Assembly: GCF_009908265.2 (NCBI RefSeq)
Contig: NZ_JAAATX020000010.1
Span: 1 to 64,000, forward strand
DNA length: 64,000 bases
DNA from: Paragemmobacter amnigenus
GTDB lineage: Bacteria; Pseudomonadota; Alphaproteobacteria; Rhodobacterales; Rhodobacteraceae
Reading direction: 5' to 3'
In this document: piece after piece, positions 52,462 through 61,978 of the stretch
Numbering within the stretch: position 1 is the first letter of the stretch
Layout: each line of letters begins with the position of its first letter
Program-made: the position numbers and the translations under genes
Notes under the pieces: model-generated
The model's input: only the letters and a program-made list of their open reading frames with translations
Database searches by the model: none
What the model was told of the DNA's origin: nothing

Positions 52462-54924
52462 TCAGAACATGTCCAGCAGACGGCGCAGATAGTCCCGCTC
52501 GACCTGCGGGCGCTCCTGCTCGCCCGACCGGCGGCGGATCTCGTCCAGCAGGTCCTGCGCGCGGCGATAGACGTCCTCGCCCTGCAACATGTTGCGGTCC
52601 GACCCGATGCGCGCCGAATTGCCCGGCTCGCGTCCCAGCGGGTCGCGCTGGCCGTTGGGATCGGCCTGACCGAACTCCTGCCCGCGCTCGGCATCGCCCT
52701 GCTGCTGCTCCTCGGCCATCGCCTCGCCGAATTGCTGCATACCGTCGCGCAGGGCTTCCATCGCCTCGGCCTGACGGTCCAGCGCGCCGGACAGATCGCC
52801 CTCGCGCAGCGCCTCCTCCGCCTCGTCCATCGCGCGTCCGGCGCGGTCCAGCTGGCGCCGCCCCTCCTCACCGTTCTCGGACCCGTCACCGGGCAGCGGC
52901 CCGTTCTGCAACCGGCCCAGCCGGTCCCGCAATTCCTGCTGCCGCTCGGCCAGTGACCGGCCCTCGCCCTCGCCTTCGCCCTGCCCTTCGTTGCCTTCCT
53001 GCCCGTCCTGCAGGTCGCGGAACGCCTCGTCCGACAGGCCCTGCTGGCCGCGCAGCGTATCCTGCAACTCGCGCATGGCCTGCTGGCCGGGGCCGCCCTG
53101 CCCCTGTCCCTGCCCCTGTCCCTGCGTGACGCGCATGTTCTCCATCAGCTGGCGCAACATCTCCATGAGCTGCTGCGCCTCGGCGGTCTTGCCTTCCTCC
53201 ATCAGCCGCTGCAACTCGTCCAGCATCTGCTGCAACTGGTCGCCCGACATCTGCATGCCTTCCATATTCTCGGAAAGCTGGCTGTCGGGGTTGCGCTCGG
53301 CCTCTTCGGCCAGTTCCTGCATGTAATCGGCCAGCGCCTGCCGCATCTCCTGCATCAGCTGCTCGATCTCGGCCGGATCGGCCCCGTTGCGGATCGCCTC
53401 GTCCAGCCGGTCCTGCGCGCGCTGCAACCGCTCCATCGCGCTTTGCAGATCGCCCTCCTCGACCAGCAGCGCCAGATCCCACAGCTCCTTGGCGAACCCG
53501 TCGCGCGCCTCGGGCGACAGGCTGGCCTTCTGCGCCTCCAACCCCTGTGTCAGTGCGCGCAGGCGCTTTTGCGCCTCGGCATTGCGGATGAACCCCTCGG
53601 GCCGGTGCGCCACCGCCTTCAGAACCTGCACCGCCCGCGCCGAATTGGCGCGGTTCCACAGAAGATCGCGCCGCATCTCGATCAGGGCCGCCGCCAGCGG
53701 ATCGAAGAACCGCTTGCCCGGCAGCACCAGCGCCACAGGCTCCGCCTGCCCTTCTTGCGCCGCTGCATCGGCGACGGAAAAACTCATCTTCACCGGCAGA
53801 TTGGCAAAGGGATGCTCCGACAGGTCATCTACCAGCAGCTCCGAGAAATCCGCGCGGTTGCCCTTCATCGGCATCGGCAGGTCCAGAACCACCGCCTCGC
53901 GCGGCTCGGGTTCGACAGTCAGCCCGTAGGTCCGCTCCACCGCCGCAAGGTCCAGCGCGATGGACACCTGCCCCGACGCGACCCCGTAATCGTCCTTGGC
54001 CGCAAAGCCCATGACGAATTCGCCATCCCCCTTGCGCTCGGCCACCGTCTCGGGCGTCACCTCGGGCGCGGCATCGGGCACCACCACGATGCGCCATGTC
54101 CGCCCGCCCGGCCCCGCCACCGCCACCTCGCCATTCAGCGCCACGGTGAAATCATGCACCGGCTCGGACGCCGCCGGCACCTCGGTCCGGCCCGACACCG
54201 TCTCGGACAGGGTCAGCTCGCCCACCTCGCCATAAAGCCGGAACTGCATGCGGGTGCCGATCGGCACATCGATCCGTTCCGCCGCGATGTCGTTCAGGTA
54301 AAGCGTCGGCTTGCCGGTATAGGCCGGAGGCTGCGCCCAGCCTTCCCATGTCGGCCCCGCCGCGATGTTCACCCCCGCCCCCGGGGCCAGCGCCTCGACC
54401 GACGCCACGCGCCAGATCGACCCGAACATCAGCGCCATCACAAAGGCCGTCAGCGCCACATAGCGCAGCGCAAAGGGATCGCGCCGCGCCAGCCGCAGGT
54501 CGGGTTCCACCGCCCGCGCCCCCGCCGCCCGCGCCGCCATCCGCGCCCGGTGCGCCTGCCACACGGCCAGCGAGGCGGGGTCATCCGTCCCGATCACCTG
54601 CACATCGCCCAGCGCCGCGATGGGCTGCCCCGGCAGCCGCGAATCAAGCCGGACCAGCGCCTCGGCCCGCGTGGGCCGCCGGAAGGCCCGAAGGCCCCGC
54701 CCCAGCGTCCAGACCAGCCCCAGCCCCGCCAGAACGACCGAACCCCACAGCACCTCCAGCGGCAGATGGTCCTGCAGTCCGAAGGCCAGCGCCGACACGA
54801 CAGCCAGAAGGATCGTCCAGACCGGCCAGTACGCCCGCACCAAACGCTCGGCCCACAGCCCCAGCAGCGTCAGCCGCAGGGGGCGGGCAATGACCGAAAG
54901 CGCGTTGTCGGGGTCCTGTCGCAT
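52462..54924 (-). CDS. DUF4175 (TIGR02302) family large membrane protein
   Basis: An 820-residue protein of the DUF4175/TIGR02302 family. Two or three N-terminal membrane helices (about 28-75 and 160-180), then a beta-rich periplasmic portion (VNIAAGPTWEGWAQPPAYTG, DDYGVASGQVSIALDL). The long C-terminal half is helical, rich in Gln, Glu and Met (ELQRLMEEGKTAEAQQLMEM), with a Gln/Gly stretch GQGQGQGQGGPGQQ. Start chosen at 54924 (MRQDPDNALSV); GTG at 54960 is possible. The role is unknown. Confidence 0.87.
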   Translation of the reverse strand: MRQDPDNALSVIARPLRLTLLGLWAERLVRAYWPVWTILLAVVSALAFGLQDHLPLEVLWGSVVLAGLGLVWTLGRGLRAFRRPTRAEALVRLDSRLPGQPIAALGDVQVIGTDDPASLAVWQAHRARMAARAAGARAVEPDLRLARRDPFALRYVALTAFVMALMFGSIWRVASVEALAPGAGVNIAAGPTWEGWAQPPAYTGKPTLYLNDIAAERIDVPIGTRMQFRLYGEVGELTLSETVSGRTEVPAASEPVHDFTVALNGEVAVAGPGGRTWRIVVVPDAAPEVTPETVAERKGDGEFVMGFAAKDDYGVASGQVSIALDLAAVERTYGLTVEPEPREAVVLDLPMPMKGNRADFSELLVDDLSEHPFANLPVKMSFSVADAAAQEGQAEPVALVLPGKRFFDPLAAALIEMRRDLLWNRANSARAVQVLKAVAHRPEGFIRNAEAQKRLRALTQGLEAQKASLSPEARDGFAKELWDLALLVEEGDLQSAMERLQRAQDRLDEAIRNGADPAEIEQLMQEMRQALADYMQELAEEAERNPDSQLSENMEGMQMSGDQLQQMLDELQRLMEEGKTAEAQQLMEMLRQLMENMRVTQGQGQGQGQGGPGQQAMRELQDTLRGQQGLSDEAFRDLQDGQEGNEGQGEGEGEGRSLAERQQELRDRLGRLQNGPLPGDGSENGEEGRRQLDRAGRAMDEAEEALREGDLSGALDRQAEAMEALRDGMQQFGEAMAEEQQQGDAERGQEFGQADPNGQRDPLGREPGNSARIGSDRNMLQGEDVYRRAQDLLDEIRRRSGEQERPQVERDYLRRLLDMF

Positions 54925-54966
54925 CGGTGGAAAGGGGCCTTTACCGCAAATCGCGGCCACGCCGCC

Positions 54967-56232
54967 TTACAACCATGCAGGGATGGTATCGCGGTTCAGG
55001 ATTTCGTCAAAGCTCGGTCTTTCCCGAATGACGGCGAAGTGATCCCCCTTCACCAGAACCTCGGGCACCAGCGGGCGGGTGTTGTACTCCGACGCCATCA
55101 CCGCGCCATAGGCCCCCGCCGACCGGAAGGCCACCAGATCGCCCTCGGCCACCAGCGGCATCTCGCGCGCCTTGGCGAAAGTGTCCCCCGTCTCGCAGAC
55201 CGGACCGACCACGTCATAGGCATGGGTCGGGCTGGCGGCGGGCGCCTCGACCACCGGCACGATGTCATGATGCGCGCCATACATGGACGGGCGCACAAGA
55301 TCGTTCATCGCGGCGTCAAGGATCAGGAAATCCCGCCCCTCGCCGTTCTTCACATAGATCACGCCCGCAACCAGCAGCCCCGCATTGCCGGAAATCAGCC
55401 GCCCGGGTTCAATCTCCACCTCGCAGCCAAGATCGCCCACCGTCCGCTTGATCAGCGCGCCGTAATCCGTGGGCAAAGGCGGCGCCTCGTTCGACCGCGT
55501 ATAGGGAATGCCAAGCCCGCCGCCCAGATCCAGCCGCCGGATGTCATGCCCCTCGCTCCGCAGCCGCCGCGTCAGGTCTGCGACCTTGAGATAGGCCTGC
55601 TCGAACGGCTCCAGCTCGGTCAGCTGGCTGCCGATATGCACGTCGATCCCGATCACCTCGATCCCCGGCAGGCGGGCGGCTTCGGCATAGACCTCGGACG
55701 CCCGCGCGATGGGGATGCCGAACTTGTTTTCCTTCTTGCCCGTCGCGATCTTCTCATGCGTGCGGGCATCGACATCCGGGTTCACCCGCACCGTGATCGG
55801 CGCGACAACCCCCAGCGACACCGCCACCTCGGACAGCGCGCGCATCTCCGGCTCGCTCTCCACATTGAACTGCCGGATGCCGCCCGTCAGCGCCAGCCGC
55901 ATCTCCTCGCGCGTCTTGCCGACGCCGGAAAAGACGATCCGCTCGCCGGGCACGCCTGCCGCCCGCGCACGGCGATACTCGCCGCCCGAGACGACGTCCA
56001 TCCCCGCGCCCAGATCACCCAGCAGCTTCAGCACCGCCACGTTGGACAGCGACTTGATGGCGAAACAGACCATATGCGGCAGGGGCGACAGCGCCTCGGT
56101 GAACAGGTGGTAATGGCGGGTCAGCGTGGCCGCGGAATAGGCGTAGAAGGGCGTTCCCACCGCGGCGGCGATGTCGGGGATCGCCACATCCTCGGCATGC
56201 AGCACGCCGTTCCGATACAGAAAATGGTCCAT
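54967..56232 (-). CDS. lysA: Diaminopimelate decarboxylase
   Basis: PLP enzyme that makes lysine from meso-diaminopimelate. It has 421 residues from the ATG at 56232. The PLP Lys60 is in MVCFAIKSLSNVAVL. Other motifs: IDVHIGSQLTELEPFEQAYL, LDLGGGLGIPY, the EPGR loop, and GPVCETGDTFAKAREM with the active-site Cys. The 160-nt gap upstream holds palindrome pair D. Confidence 0.97.
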   Translation of the reverse strand: MDHFLYRNGVLHAEDVAIPDIAAAVGTPFYAYSAATLTRHYHLFTEALSPLPHMVCFAIKSLSNVAVLKLLGDLGAGMDVVSGGEYRRARAAGVPGERIVFSGVGKTREEMRLALTGGIRQFNVESEPEMRALSEVAVSLGVVAPITVRVNPDVDARTHEKIATGKKENKFGIPIARASEVYAEAARLPGIEVIGIDVHIGSQLTELEPFEQAYLKVADLTRRLRSEGHDIRRLDLGGGLGIPYTRSNEAPPLPTDYGALIKRTVGDLGCEVEIEPGRLISGNAGLLVAGVIYVKNGEGRDFLILDAAMNDLVRPSMYGAHHDIVPVVEAPAASPTHAYDVVGPVCETGDTFAKAREMPLVAEGDLVAFRSAGAYGAVMASEYNTRPLVPEVLVKGDHFAVIRERPSFDEILNRDTIPAWL

Positions 56233-56305
56233 GCCCGCACCCGCTGCCCGCACCCTGTCGCGGGCTGCTATAGCAGACGCCCCCCGCCACGCAATTCGGA
56301 GCCAC

Positions 56306-56392
56306 GATTTTTCTGCGAAAAATCCCGCCCCGCCCCACCGTCCCACCAGACCCCGCCCGAAACGGAGCGCCCGATTTTTCGCAGAAAAATCG
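56306..56392. repeat. Palindrome pair D between DUF2834 and lysA
   Basis: GATTTTTC/GAAAAATC with loop TGC (56306-56324) and CGATTTTTC/GAAAAATCG with loop GCA (56372-56392). The second is the reverse complement of the first, so they face each other across a 47-nt spacer. The second abuts the DUF2834 stop codon. Confidence 0.75.
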
Positions 56393-56707
56393 TCACCCCC
56401 GCCGCGACCGCAGGAACAGATAGAGCGGCAGCCCGCAACTCACCCCGATGCAGAAGGTCGCCGGAACCGCAACCAGCGCCCACCAGTCCCGCCGCTGCAC
56501 GCTTTCCGCCACCACCCAGACCGTCAGCGTAACGGCGGCAATCGTAAGATCCCATGTCAGCCCCGTGGTGGATGCATTGACATACCAGGCATCGATCAGC
56601 CCCGACAGCCCCGTTCCCGTCTCGGCCATATGGGTCACGAACCAGTACATCGGATGGATCGCCCCCCACACCGCCAGCACGAGGAACACCCACCGCAACC
56701 GCTCCAT
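56393..56707 (-). CDS. DUF2834 membrane protein
   Basis: A 104-residue protein with three membrane helices: LRWVFLVLAVWGAIHPMYWF, DLTIAAVTLTVWVVAESV and DWWALVAVPATFCIGVSCGL. The helix pattern and the loop LSGLIDAWYVNASTTGLTWD match DUF2834. It may form part of a small membrane complex; no function is known. Its ATG shares one base with the stop of the lipoprotein gene upstream (TGATG). Confidence 0.85.
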   Translation of the reverse strand: MERLRWVFLVLAVWGAIHPMYWFVTHMAETGTGLSGLIDAWYVNASTTGLTWDLTIAAVTLTVWVVAESVQRRDWWALVAVPATFCIGVSCGLPLYLFLRSRRG

Positions 56708-56853
56708 CACAGCGACCCCACCACGCCGACCCGCGCCTGACCGCTGATCTGCACCCCGCTCTGCACATCGGCTTTGGTCGGCGGCACGGGCGGGCCATCG
56801 GCCCCGCAGGCAGCCAGCAGCGCCACGACCAGCAACGGAAGAAAGGGTCTCAT
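56707..56853 (-). CDS. Small lipoprotein
   Basis: A 48-residue lipoprotein: signal MRPFLPLLVVALLAAC with Cys16, then GADGPPVPPTKADVQSGVQI. It belongs to the cluster argH, lipoprotein, lipoprotein, DUF2834, lysA that recurs in this family. The longer frame to 57081 covers the second lipoprotein gene and is not expected to be translated. Function unknown. Confidence 0.8.
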   Translation of the reverse strand: MRPFLPLLVVALLAACGADGPPVPPTKADVQSGVQISGQARVGVVGSL

Positions 56854-56861
56854 CTTGCACC

Positions 56862-57014
56862 TCACGGGGAATAGGAAATCCGGCCCCCGCCCAGCCCCGC
56901 CGAAACCGACGGGCGCACGGTCAGACCATCCGCGCCAAGGCTCAGACCCGCATTCAGGCGCGGACCGGAACAGGCGGAAAGACACAGCGACAGGGCCAGC
57001 AGAACGACACGCAT
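56862..57014 (-). CDS. Very small lipoprotein
   Basis: A 50-residue lipoprotein with signal MRVVLLALSLCLSAC (lipobox Cys15), then SGPRLNAGLSLGADGLTVRP and SVSAGLGGGRISYSP. The mature part is Gly/Ser-rich and beta-like. It lies 8 nt before the next lipoprotein gene, and both follow argH. Too short for most gene finders, but the lipobox and conserved position support it. Confidence 0.7.
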   Translation of the reverse strand: MRVVLLALSLCLSACSGPRLNAGLSLGADGLTVRPSVSAGLGGGRISYSP

Positions 57015-57059
57015 GGAAACGGGCCTCCTCTGGCAGGAAACCTAGCGCGCGCGCGGCCC

Positions 57060-58463
57060 TCAGGCCAGACGTTCCTTCCATGCCGCGATCTGCGCGCGCA
57101 CGTTGTCCGGCGCCGTCCCGCCATAGGACCGGCGCGAGCGCACCGAATTCTCCACCCCCAGCACGTCAAAGACATCCGCGCGGATGCCCGCATGCACCCC
57201 CTGCATCTCGGCCAGGGTCAGGTCGGGCAGGTCACAGCCCTTCCTCTCGGCCAGCGCGACCAGCGTGCCGGTCACATGATGCGCCTCGCGGAAGGGCAGA
57301 CCCAATTCCCGCACCAGCCAGTCAGCAAGGTCCGTCGCCGTGGAAAAGCCCGACGCCGCCGCCGCCGCCAGAACCTCGCGGTTGGCGGTCATGTCGCCCA
57401 CCATCCCCGTCATCGCGGCCAGCGCCAGCATCAGCGTATCGGCGGCGTCAAAGACCTGTTCCTTGTCCTCCTGCATGTCCTTGGAATAGGTCAGCGCCAG
57501 CCCCTTCATCACGGTGAACAGCGCCACCGTCGCCCCGAGGATGCGCCCCAGCTTCGCTCGCAGCAATTCCGCCGCATCGGGGTTCTTCTTCTGCGGCATG
57601 ATGCTGCTGCCGGTCGTCCACCGGTCCGACAGCCGCACGAAGCGGAACTGCGCGCTGGACCAGATCACCAGCTCCTCCGCAAAGCGCGACAGATGCATCG
57701 CGCAGATCGACGACGCCGCAAGGAACTCCAGCGCGAAATCCCGGTCGCTCACCGAATCCAGCGAATTCGCCGTCGGCCGGTCGAAGCCCAGCGCCTTTGC
57801 CGTCATGTGACGGTCGATGGGAAAGGACGTCCCCGCCAGCGCCGCCGCGCCCAAGGGGCATTCGTTCATCCTTGCCCGCGCATCCATGAACCGCCCGCGA
57901 TCCCGCGCCAGCATTTCCACATAGGCCATCATGTGATGCCCCCATGTCACCGGCTGCGCCGTCTGCAGATGCGTGAACCCCGGCATCACCCAATCCGCCC
58001 CCGCCTCGGCCTGCGCGACGAAGGCGCGCATCAGCGCCTCCAGCCCCGCAATCGCCGCATCGCACTGGTCGCGCACCCACAGCCGGAAATCCACCGCCAC
58101 CTGATCGTTGCGCGACCGCGCCGTATGCAGCCGCCCCGCCGGTTCCCCGATGATCTCCTTCAGCCGCGCCTCCACATTCATGTGGATATCCTCCAGCGCG
58201 ACCGAGAACGGAAAATTCCCCCCCTCGATCTCTGACAAGACCGTGAGAAGCCCTTCCCCGATCGCCTCCGCGTCTTTATTCGTCAGGATGCCTGTCGCGG
58301 CGAGCATCGCCGCATGGGCGCGCGACCCCGCGATGTCTTGCGCGTAAAGCCGTTTGTCGAACCCGATCGAGGCATTGATCGCCGTCATGATCGCGTCCGG
58401 CCCTTCGGCAAAGCGCCCGCCCCACATCTGGTTGGCGGTCTTGGACGTCTGGGACTGTGACAT
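57060..58463 (-). CDS. argH: Argininosuccinate lyase
   Basis: Final enzyme of arginine synthesis, releasing fumarate from argininosuccinate. It has 467 residues. It belongs to the aspartase/fumarase superfamily, with the signature [20 protein letters not shown] including the catalytic Ser. Also present: [19 protein letters not shown] and [17 protein letters not shown]. It is divergent from the TlpA-like gene with only 28 nt between start codons. Confidence 0.97.
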   Translation of the reverse strand: MSQSQTSKTANQMWGGRFAEGPDAIMTAINASIGFDKRLYAQDIAGSRAHAAMLAATGILTNKDAEAIGEGLLTVLSEIEGGNFPFSVALEDIHMNVEARLKEIIGEPAGRLHTARSRNDQVAVDFRLWVRDQCDAAIAGLEALMRAFVAQAEAGADWVMPGFTHLQTAQPVTWGHHMMAYVEMLARDRGRFMDARARMNECPLGAAALAGTSFPIDRHMTAKALGFDRPTANSLDSVSDRDFALEFLAASSICAMHLSRFAEELVIWSSAQFRFVRLSDRWTTGSSIMPQKKNPDAAELLRAKLGRILGATVALFTVMKGLALTYSKDMQEDKEQVFDAADTLMLALAAMTGMVGDMTANREVLAAAAASGFSTATDLADWLVRELGLPFREAHHVTGTLVALAERKGCDLPDLTLAEMQGVHAGIRADVFDVLGVENSVRSRRSYGGTAPDNVRAQIAAWKERLA

Positions 58464-58491
58464 GGCGGCGGCCTTCGGAAGGGGATGAGGG

Positions 58492-59043
58492 ATGCGGAAA
58501 TTTCTGGCCGTGCTTTATACGGCCTTGGCACTCGGTGCAAATCCCGCCCTCTCGGGCGATCTTGCGGCAATCGAGGCGCTGCGCGACGGCGACATGAAAA
58601 AGCTTGCCCTGCATGCCGAACCCGCCACCGTGCCCGAGGCCATCTTCCTCGACGCGGCGGATGCCGAGGTGCCTTTGGCCAACTGGCGCGGCAAATGGGT
58701 CGTGCTGAACTTCTGGGCCACATGGTGCGCGCCCTGCCGGAAAGAGATGCCCTCGCTCCTGCGGCTGCAACAGGCCATGCCCGACATCGCCGTCCTGCCC
58801 ATAGCCACGGGCCGCAACGCAGTCGAAGGGATCGAACGCTTCTATGAAGAGGCGGGGGTGCAGGCGCTCCCCGTCCTGCGCGACCCGCGCAGCGACTTCG
58901 CCCGCCCCATGGCCGTGATGGGCCTGCCCGTCACCGTGATCCTGAACCCCGAAGGACAGGAAGTCGCCCGCCTGATCGGCGATGCCGAATGGGACAGCGA
59001 CAGCGCCAAGGCCGTGATGGCCGCGCTGATGGCAGGCGGCTGA
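58492..59043 (+). CDS. TlpA-like thioredoxin-fold protein
   Basis: A 183-residue exported thiol-disulphide protein with an N-terminal signal peptide (about 1-21, NPALS-GDL). The thioredoxin fold has the active site WCAPC (Cys79, Cys82) in [17 protein letters not shown] and the cis-Pro loop [15 protein letters not shown]. TlpA and CcmG-like proteins reduce cytochrome c or oxidase copper-site cysteines; which applies here cannot be told. The start follows GGAAGGGGATGAGG. Confidence 0.87.
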   Translation: MRKFLAVLYTALALGANPALSGDLAAIEALRDGDMKKLALHAEPATVPEAIFLDAADAEVPLANWRGKWVVLNFWATWCAPCRKEMPSLLRLQQAMPDIAVLPIATGRNAVEGIERFYEEAGVQALPVLRDPRSDFARPMAVMGLPVTVILNPEGQEVARLIGDAEWDSDSAKAVMAALMAGG

Positions 59044-59094
59044 GGCGGGGGGCCAGCCCCCCGCACCCCCCGGAGTATTTGTGCCGAGATGAAG
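59044..59094 (+). repeat. Intergenic hairpin plus CCCCCCGGAGTATTT element
   Basis: GCGGGGGGC/GCCCCCCGC stem (59045-59064) then CCCCCCGGAGTATTTGTGCC. It fills the space between the tlpA-like and tag stop codons. Same family as 8155-8246; it probably ends transcription of both convergent genes. Confidence 0.65.
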
Positions 59095-59095
59095 A

Positions 59096-59671
59096 TCAGC
59101 CCGAGGAAAGGGCTGCGACCCTCTCGCGCGCCGGACACCCGACCAGATGGTCATTGACCAGCCCCGCCGCCTGCATGAAGGCATAAACCGTCGTCGGCCC
59201 GCAAAAGGCGAACCCGTCCTTCCGCAACTGCCGCGACAGGGCGCGCGAGATATCCGTTTCCGCAGGCACATCCGCCATCGACCGCGGCGCGTTCTGCACG
59301 GGCCGCCCGTCCACATGGCGCCACACATAGGCCGCGAACCCCTCGCGCGCCTCCACCTCCAGAAAAGCCCGCGCCGACCGGATCGCCCCCTCGATCTTGC
59401 CGCGATGCCGCACGATGCCCGCATCTGCCATCAGCCGCGCCACCTGATCCTCGCCCCAGCCCGCGACCACCGCCGGATCGAATCCCGCAAAGGCCGCGCG
59501 GAAGCCCTCGCGCTTTCTCAGTATGGTGATCCACGACAGCCCAGCCTGGAACCCCTCCAGCACCAGCGCCTCCCACAGCGCGCGCCCGTCCCGCAGCGGC
59601 ACGCCCCATTCCCCGTCGTGATAGGCCACATAAAGCGGGTCCGTCCCGCACCAAGGGCAGCGTTCCCCCAT
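59096..59671 (-). CDS. tag: DNA-3-methyladenine glycosylase I
   Basis: Base-excision repair enzyme that removes 3-methyladenine. It has 191 residues from the ATG at 59671 (MGERCPWCGTDPLYVAYHDG). The N-terminal Cys and YHDGEWG, plus the C-terminal LVGCPAR, supply the zinc-snap ligands of Tag. Catalytic region QAGLSWITILRKREGFRAAF. The frame is open upstream but lacks family sequence. Confidence 0.94.
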   Translation of the reverse strand: MGERCPWCGTDPLYVAYHDGEWGVPLRDGRALWEALVLEGFQAGLSWITILRKREGFRAAFAGFDPAVVAGWGEDQVARLMADAGIVRHRGKIEGAIRSARAFLEVEAREGFAAYVWRHVDGRPVQNAPRSMADVPAETDISRALSRQLRKDGFAFCGPTTVYAFMQAAGLVNDHLVGCPARERVAALSSG

Positions 59672-59768
59672 CCCGTCCCCCTTCGCCTTTACCCCGTCTT
59701 TACGCCCGCAGGCGCATGCTTGTCGACGGGACGGCCATCCGCCGCCGGTCCATGCGGGGGTTTTCCAG

Positions 59769-60590
59769 ATGCACCAGCCCAAGGGGGATTTCGCCGAAAC
59801 GTCCAGCCCTCTCTCGGTCGCCGTGGCCGAGGACAGCGCCCGCGTCGTCGACCGCGTGGCCGAGGCGTTGCGCGCCCGCCGCCTGCGCCTTGCCTACCAG
59901 CCAGTGGTCCTGTCTGCCCGTCCCGACCGGATCGGCTTTCACGAAGGTCTGATCCGCATCCTCGATCCAGGCGGCCGCACCATCCCCGCCCGCGAATTCA
60001 TGCAGGCCATCGAAGGCCGCGATCTGGGGCGCGAGGTGGATTGCGCCGCCCTTGCCATGGGTCTCGACGCGCTGCGCCGCCATCCCGCGCTGCGGCTGTC
60101 GGTCAACATGTCGGCCCGCTCTATCGGCTGGCCGCGCTGGATGCGGATCCTGCGCCGCTCGCTCGACCGCGACCCCGCCCTCGGCGAACGCCTGATCCTC
60201 GAAATCAGCGAGGCCAGCGCGATGACCGTTCCCGAACTCCTCGCCGGTTTCATGGCCGAACTGCGCCCGCGCCGCATCTCCTTTGCGCTGGACGGCTTCG
60301 GCGCGGGGCCGGTCACGCTGCACCATTTCCGCGAACTGGCCTTTGACGTCATGAAGATCGACGCAGGCTTCACCCGCAACGTCCATGCCACCGCCGACAG
60401 CCAGGTGATGATGTCCGTCTTCCTTGCCATCGCGCGGCAGCTCGACATGCTCACCGTGGCACAGGGGGTAGAGGCGGCCGCCGACTCCGCATGGATCACC
60501 GCGCTCGGCATCGATTGCCAGCAGGGCTTTTTCCACGGCGCGCCCAAACTCTTCCCCGACGGCATCGCGCCCGACCCTGCGTCAATCTGA
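59769..60590 (+). CDS. Degenerate EAL-domain protein
   Basis: A 273-residue stand-alone EAL fold. Retained: Gln44 (YQPVV), Glu59 (HEGLIR, EGL in place of EAL), Asn113 (SVNMSA), Glu145 (ILEISE), Asp175 and Lys196 (MKID). Lost: the second Asp of the DDFG motif is Gly176 (ALDGFGAG), and the catalytic Glu of EGVE is Gln232 (AQGVE). These are key catalytic residues, so it probably no longer hydrolyses cyclic-di-GMP and may act as a binding or regulatory protein. No sensor domain is fused. Confidence 0.83.
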   Translation: MHQPKGDFAETSSPLSVAVAEDSARVVDRVAEALRARRLRLAYQPVVLSARPDRIGFHEGLIRILDPGGRTIPAREFMQAIEGRDLGREVDCAALAMGLDALRRHPALRLSVNMSARSIGWPRWMRILRRSLDRDPALGERLILEISEASAMTVPELLAGFMAELRPRRISFALDGFGAGPVTLHHFRELAFDVMKIDAGFTRNVHATADSQVMMSVFLAIARQLDMLTVAQGVEAAADSAWITALGIDCQQGFFHGAPKLFPDGIAPDPASI

Positions 60591-60691
60591 TCGCGCAAGA
60601 TTGTTGCTTTTGTTCCCCCCGCCGTCTAGGCCATGCTGCAAGGCGGCGAGGTCGCGCTGACCCGCCCGCGCTGGGAGAGAGAGGATCAGCC

Positions 60692-61864
60692 ATGACCAAC
60701 GTCGTCATCGTTTCTGCGGCCCGTACCGCCGTGGGCAGTTTCAACGGTTCCTTCGCCAACACGCCCGCCCATGATCTGGGCGCCGCCGTGATCGAGGCCG
60801 TCATCGCCCGCGCCGGCATCGACAAGGCCGAGGTCGAAGAGACGATCCTCGGTCAGGTGCTGACCGCCGGTCAGGGCCAGAACCCCGCCCGTCAGGCCCA
60901 TATCAAGGCCGGTCTCGCGAAAGAGGCCAGCGCATGGTCGCTCAATCAGGTCTGCGGCTCGGGCCTGCGCGCCGTGGCGCTGGGCGCGCAGCACGTGCAA
61001 CTGGGCGATGCCAAGATCATCGTCGCGGGCGGTCAGGAAAACATGTCCCTCTCGCCGCACGTCGCGCATCTGCGCGCGGGGCAGAAGATGGGCGACATGA
61101 AGTTCATCGACTCCATGATCAAGGACGGCCTCTGGGATGCCTTCAACGGCTATCACATGGGCCAGACGGCCGAGAACGTCGCCAGCCAGTGGCAGATTTC
61201 CCGCGACATGCAGGACGAATTCGCCCTCGCCTCGCAGAACAAGGCCGAAGCCGCCCAGAAGGCCGGCAAGTTCAAGGACGAGATCGTTCCCTTCACCATC
61301 TCGACCCGCAAGGGCGACATCGTGGTGGATGCCGATGAATACATCCGCCACGGCGCGACGCTGGAATCGATGCAGAAGCTCAAGCCCGCCTTCACCAAGG
61401 AAGGCTCCGTCACCGCAGGCAACGCGTCCGGCATCAATGACGGCGCGGCGGCGGTCCTGCTAATGTCGGCAGAAGAGGCCGAAAAGCGCGGCCTCAAGAT
61501 CCTCGCCCGCATCGCCTCCTATGCCACCGCCGGTCTCGACCCGTCGATCATGGGCGTGGGCCCGATCCATGCCAGCCGCAAAGCGCTGGACAAGGCGGGC
61601 TGGAAGGTCGGCGACCTCGACCTCGTCGAGGCGAACGAAGCCTTCGCCGCGCAGGCCTGCGCCGTGAACAAGGACATGGGCTGGGATCCGTCCATCGTGA
61701 ACGTGAACGGCGGCGCCATCGCCATCGGCCACCCGATCGGCGCCTCGGGTTGCCGCATCCTGAACACGCTGTTGCACGAAATGGCCCGCCGCGACGCCAA
61801 GCGCGGCCTTGCCACGCTCTGCATCGGGGGCGGCATGGGCGTCGCCATGTGCCTCGAACGCTGA
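60692..61864 (+). CDS. phaA: Acetyl-CoA acetyltransferase (beta-ketothiolase)
   Basis: Condenses two acetyl-CoA to acetoacetyl-CoA for polyhydroxybutyrate. It has 390 residues from the ATG at 60692. Catalytic Cys88 ([11 protein letters not shown]), a His in [11 protein letters not shown] and a second Cys in [11 protein letters not shown] are present. PhaB follows after 114 nt, marking the polyhydroxybutyrate pathway rather than only ketone-body degradation. Confidence 0.96.
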   Translation: MTNVVIVSAARTAVGSFNGSFANTPAHDLGAAVIEAVIARAGIDKAEVEETILGQVLTAGQGQNPARQAHIKAGLAKEASAWSLNQVCGSGLRAVALGAQHVQLGDAKIIVAGGQENMSLSPHVAHLRAGQKMGDMKFIDSMIKDGLWDAFNGYHMGQTAENVASQWQISRDMQDEFALASQNKAEAAQKAGKFKDEIVPFTISTRKGDIVVDADEYIRHGATLESMQKLKPAFTKEGSVTAGNASGINDGAAAVLLMSAEEAEKRGLKILARIASYATAGLDPSIMGVGPIHASRKALDKAGWKVGDLDLVEANEAFAAQACAVNKDMGWDPSIVNVNGGAIAIGHPIGASGCRILNTLLHEMARRDAKRGLATLCIGGGMGVAMCLER

Positions 61865-61898
61865 TCTTTCTGCGGCCACATTGCCGCAGGTGCAAAAT

Positions 61899-61923
61899 GG
61901 ACGCGCAATAATGTTGCGCGTCC
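61899..61923 (+). terminator. Hairpin between phaA and phaB
   Basis: 10-bp perfect stem GGACGCGCAA/TTGCGCGTCC with loop TAATG, followed by TTGTTC. It may be a partial terminator or attenuator that sets the phaA:phaB ratio. Confidence 0.5.
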
Positions 61924-61978
61924 TTGTTCATTTCGGTAACACCATTTCAAAGACGTCTGGATTCATGGAGGAATGACG

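Noticed and set aside
52990-53330. Separate gene in the Gln/Gly-rich part of the DUF4175 gene
   Set aside because: The low-complexity segment stays in the long frame and is normal for the family.
53443-56532. A 1029-codon plus-strand frame across the DUF4175 and lysA genes
   Set aside because: Runs across two confident minus-strand genes and their spacer; the sequence is Arg/His/Pro-rich and meaningless.
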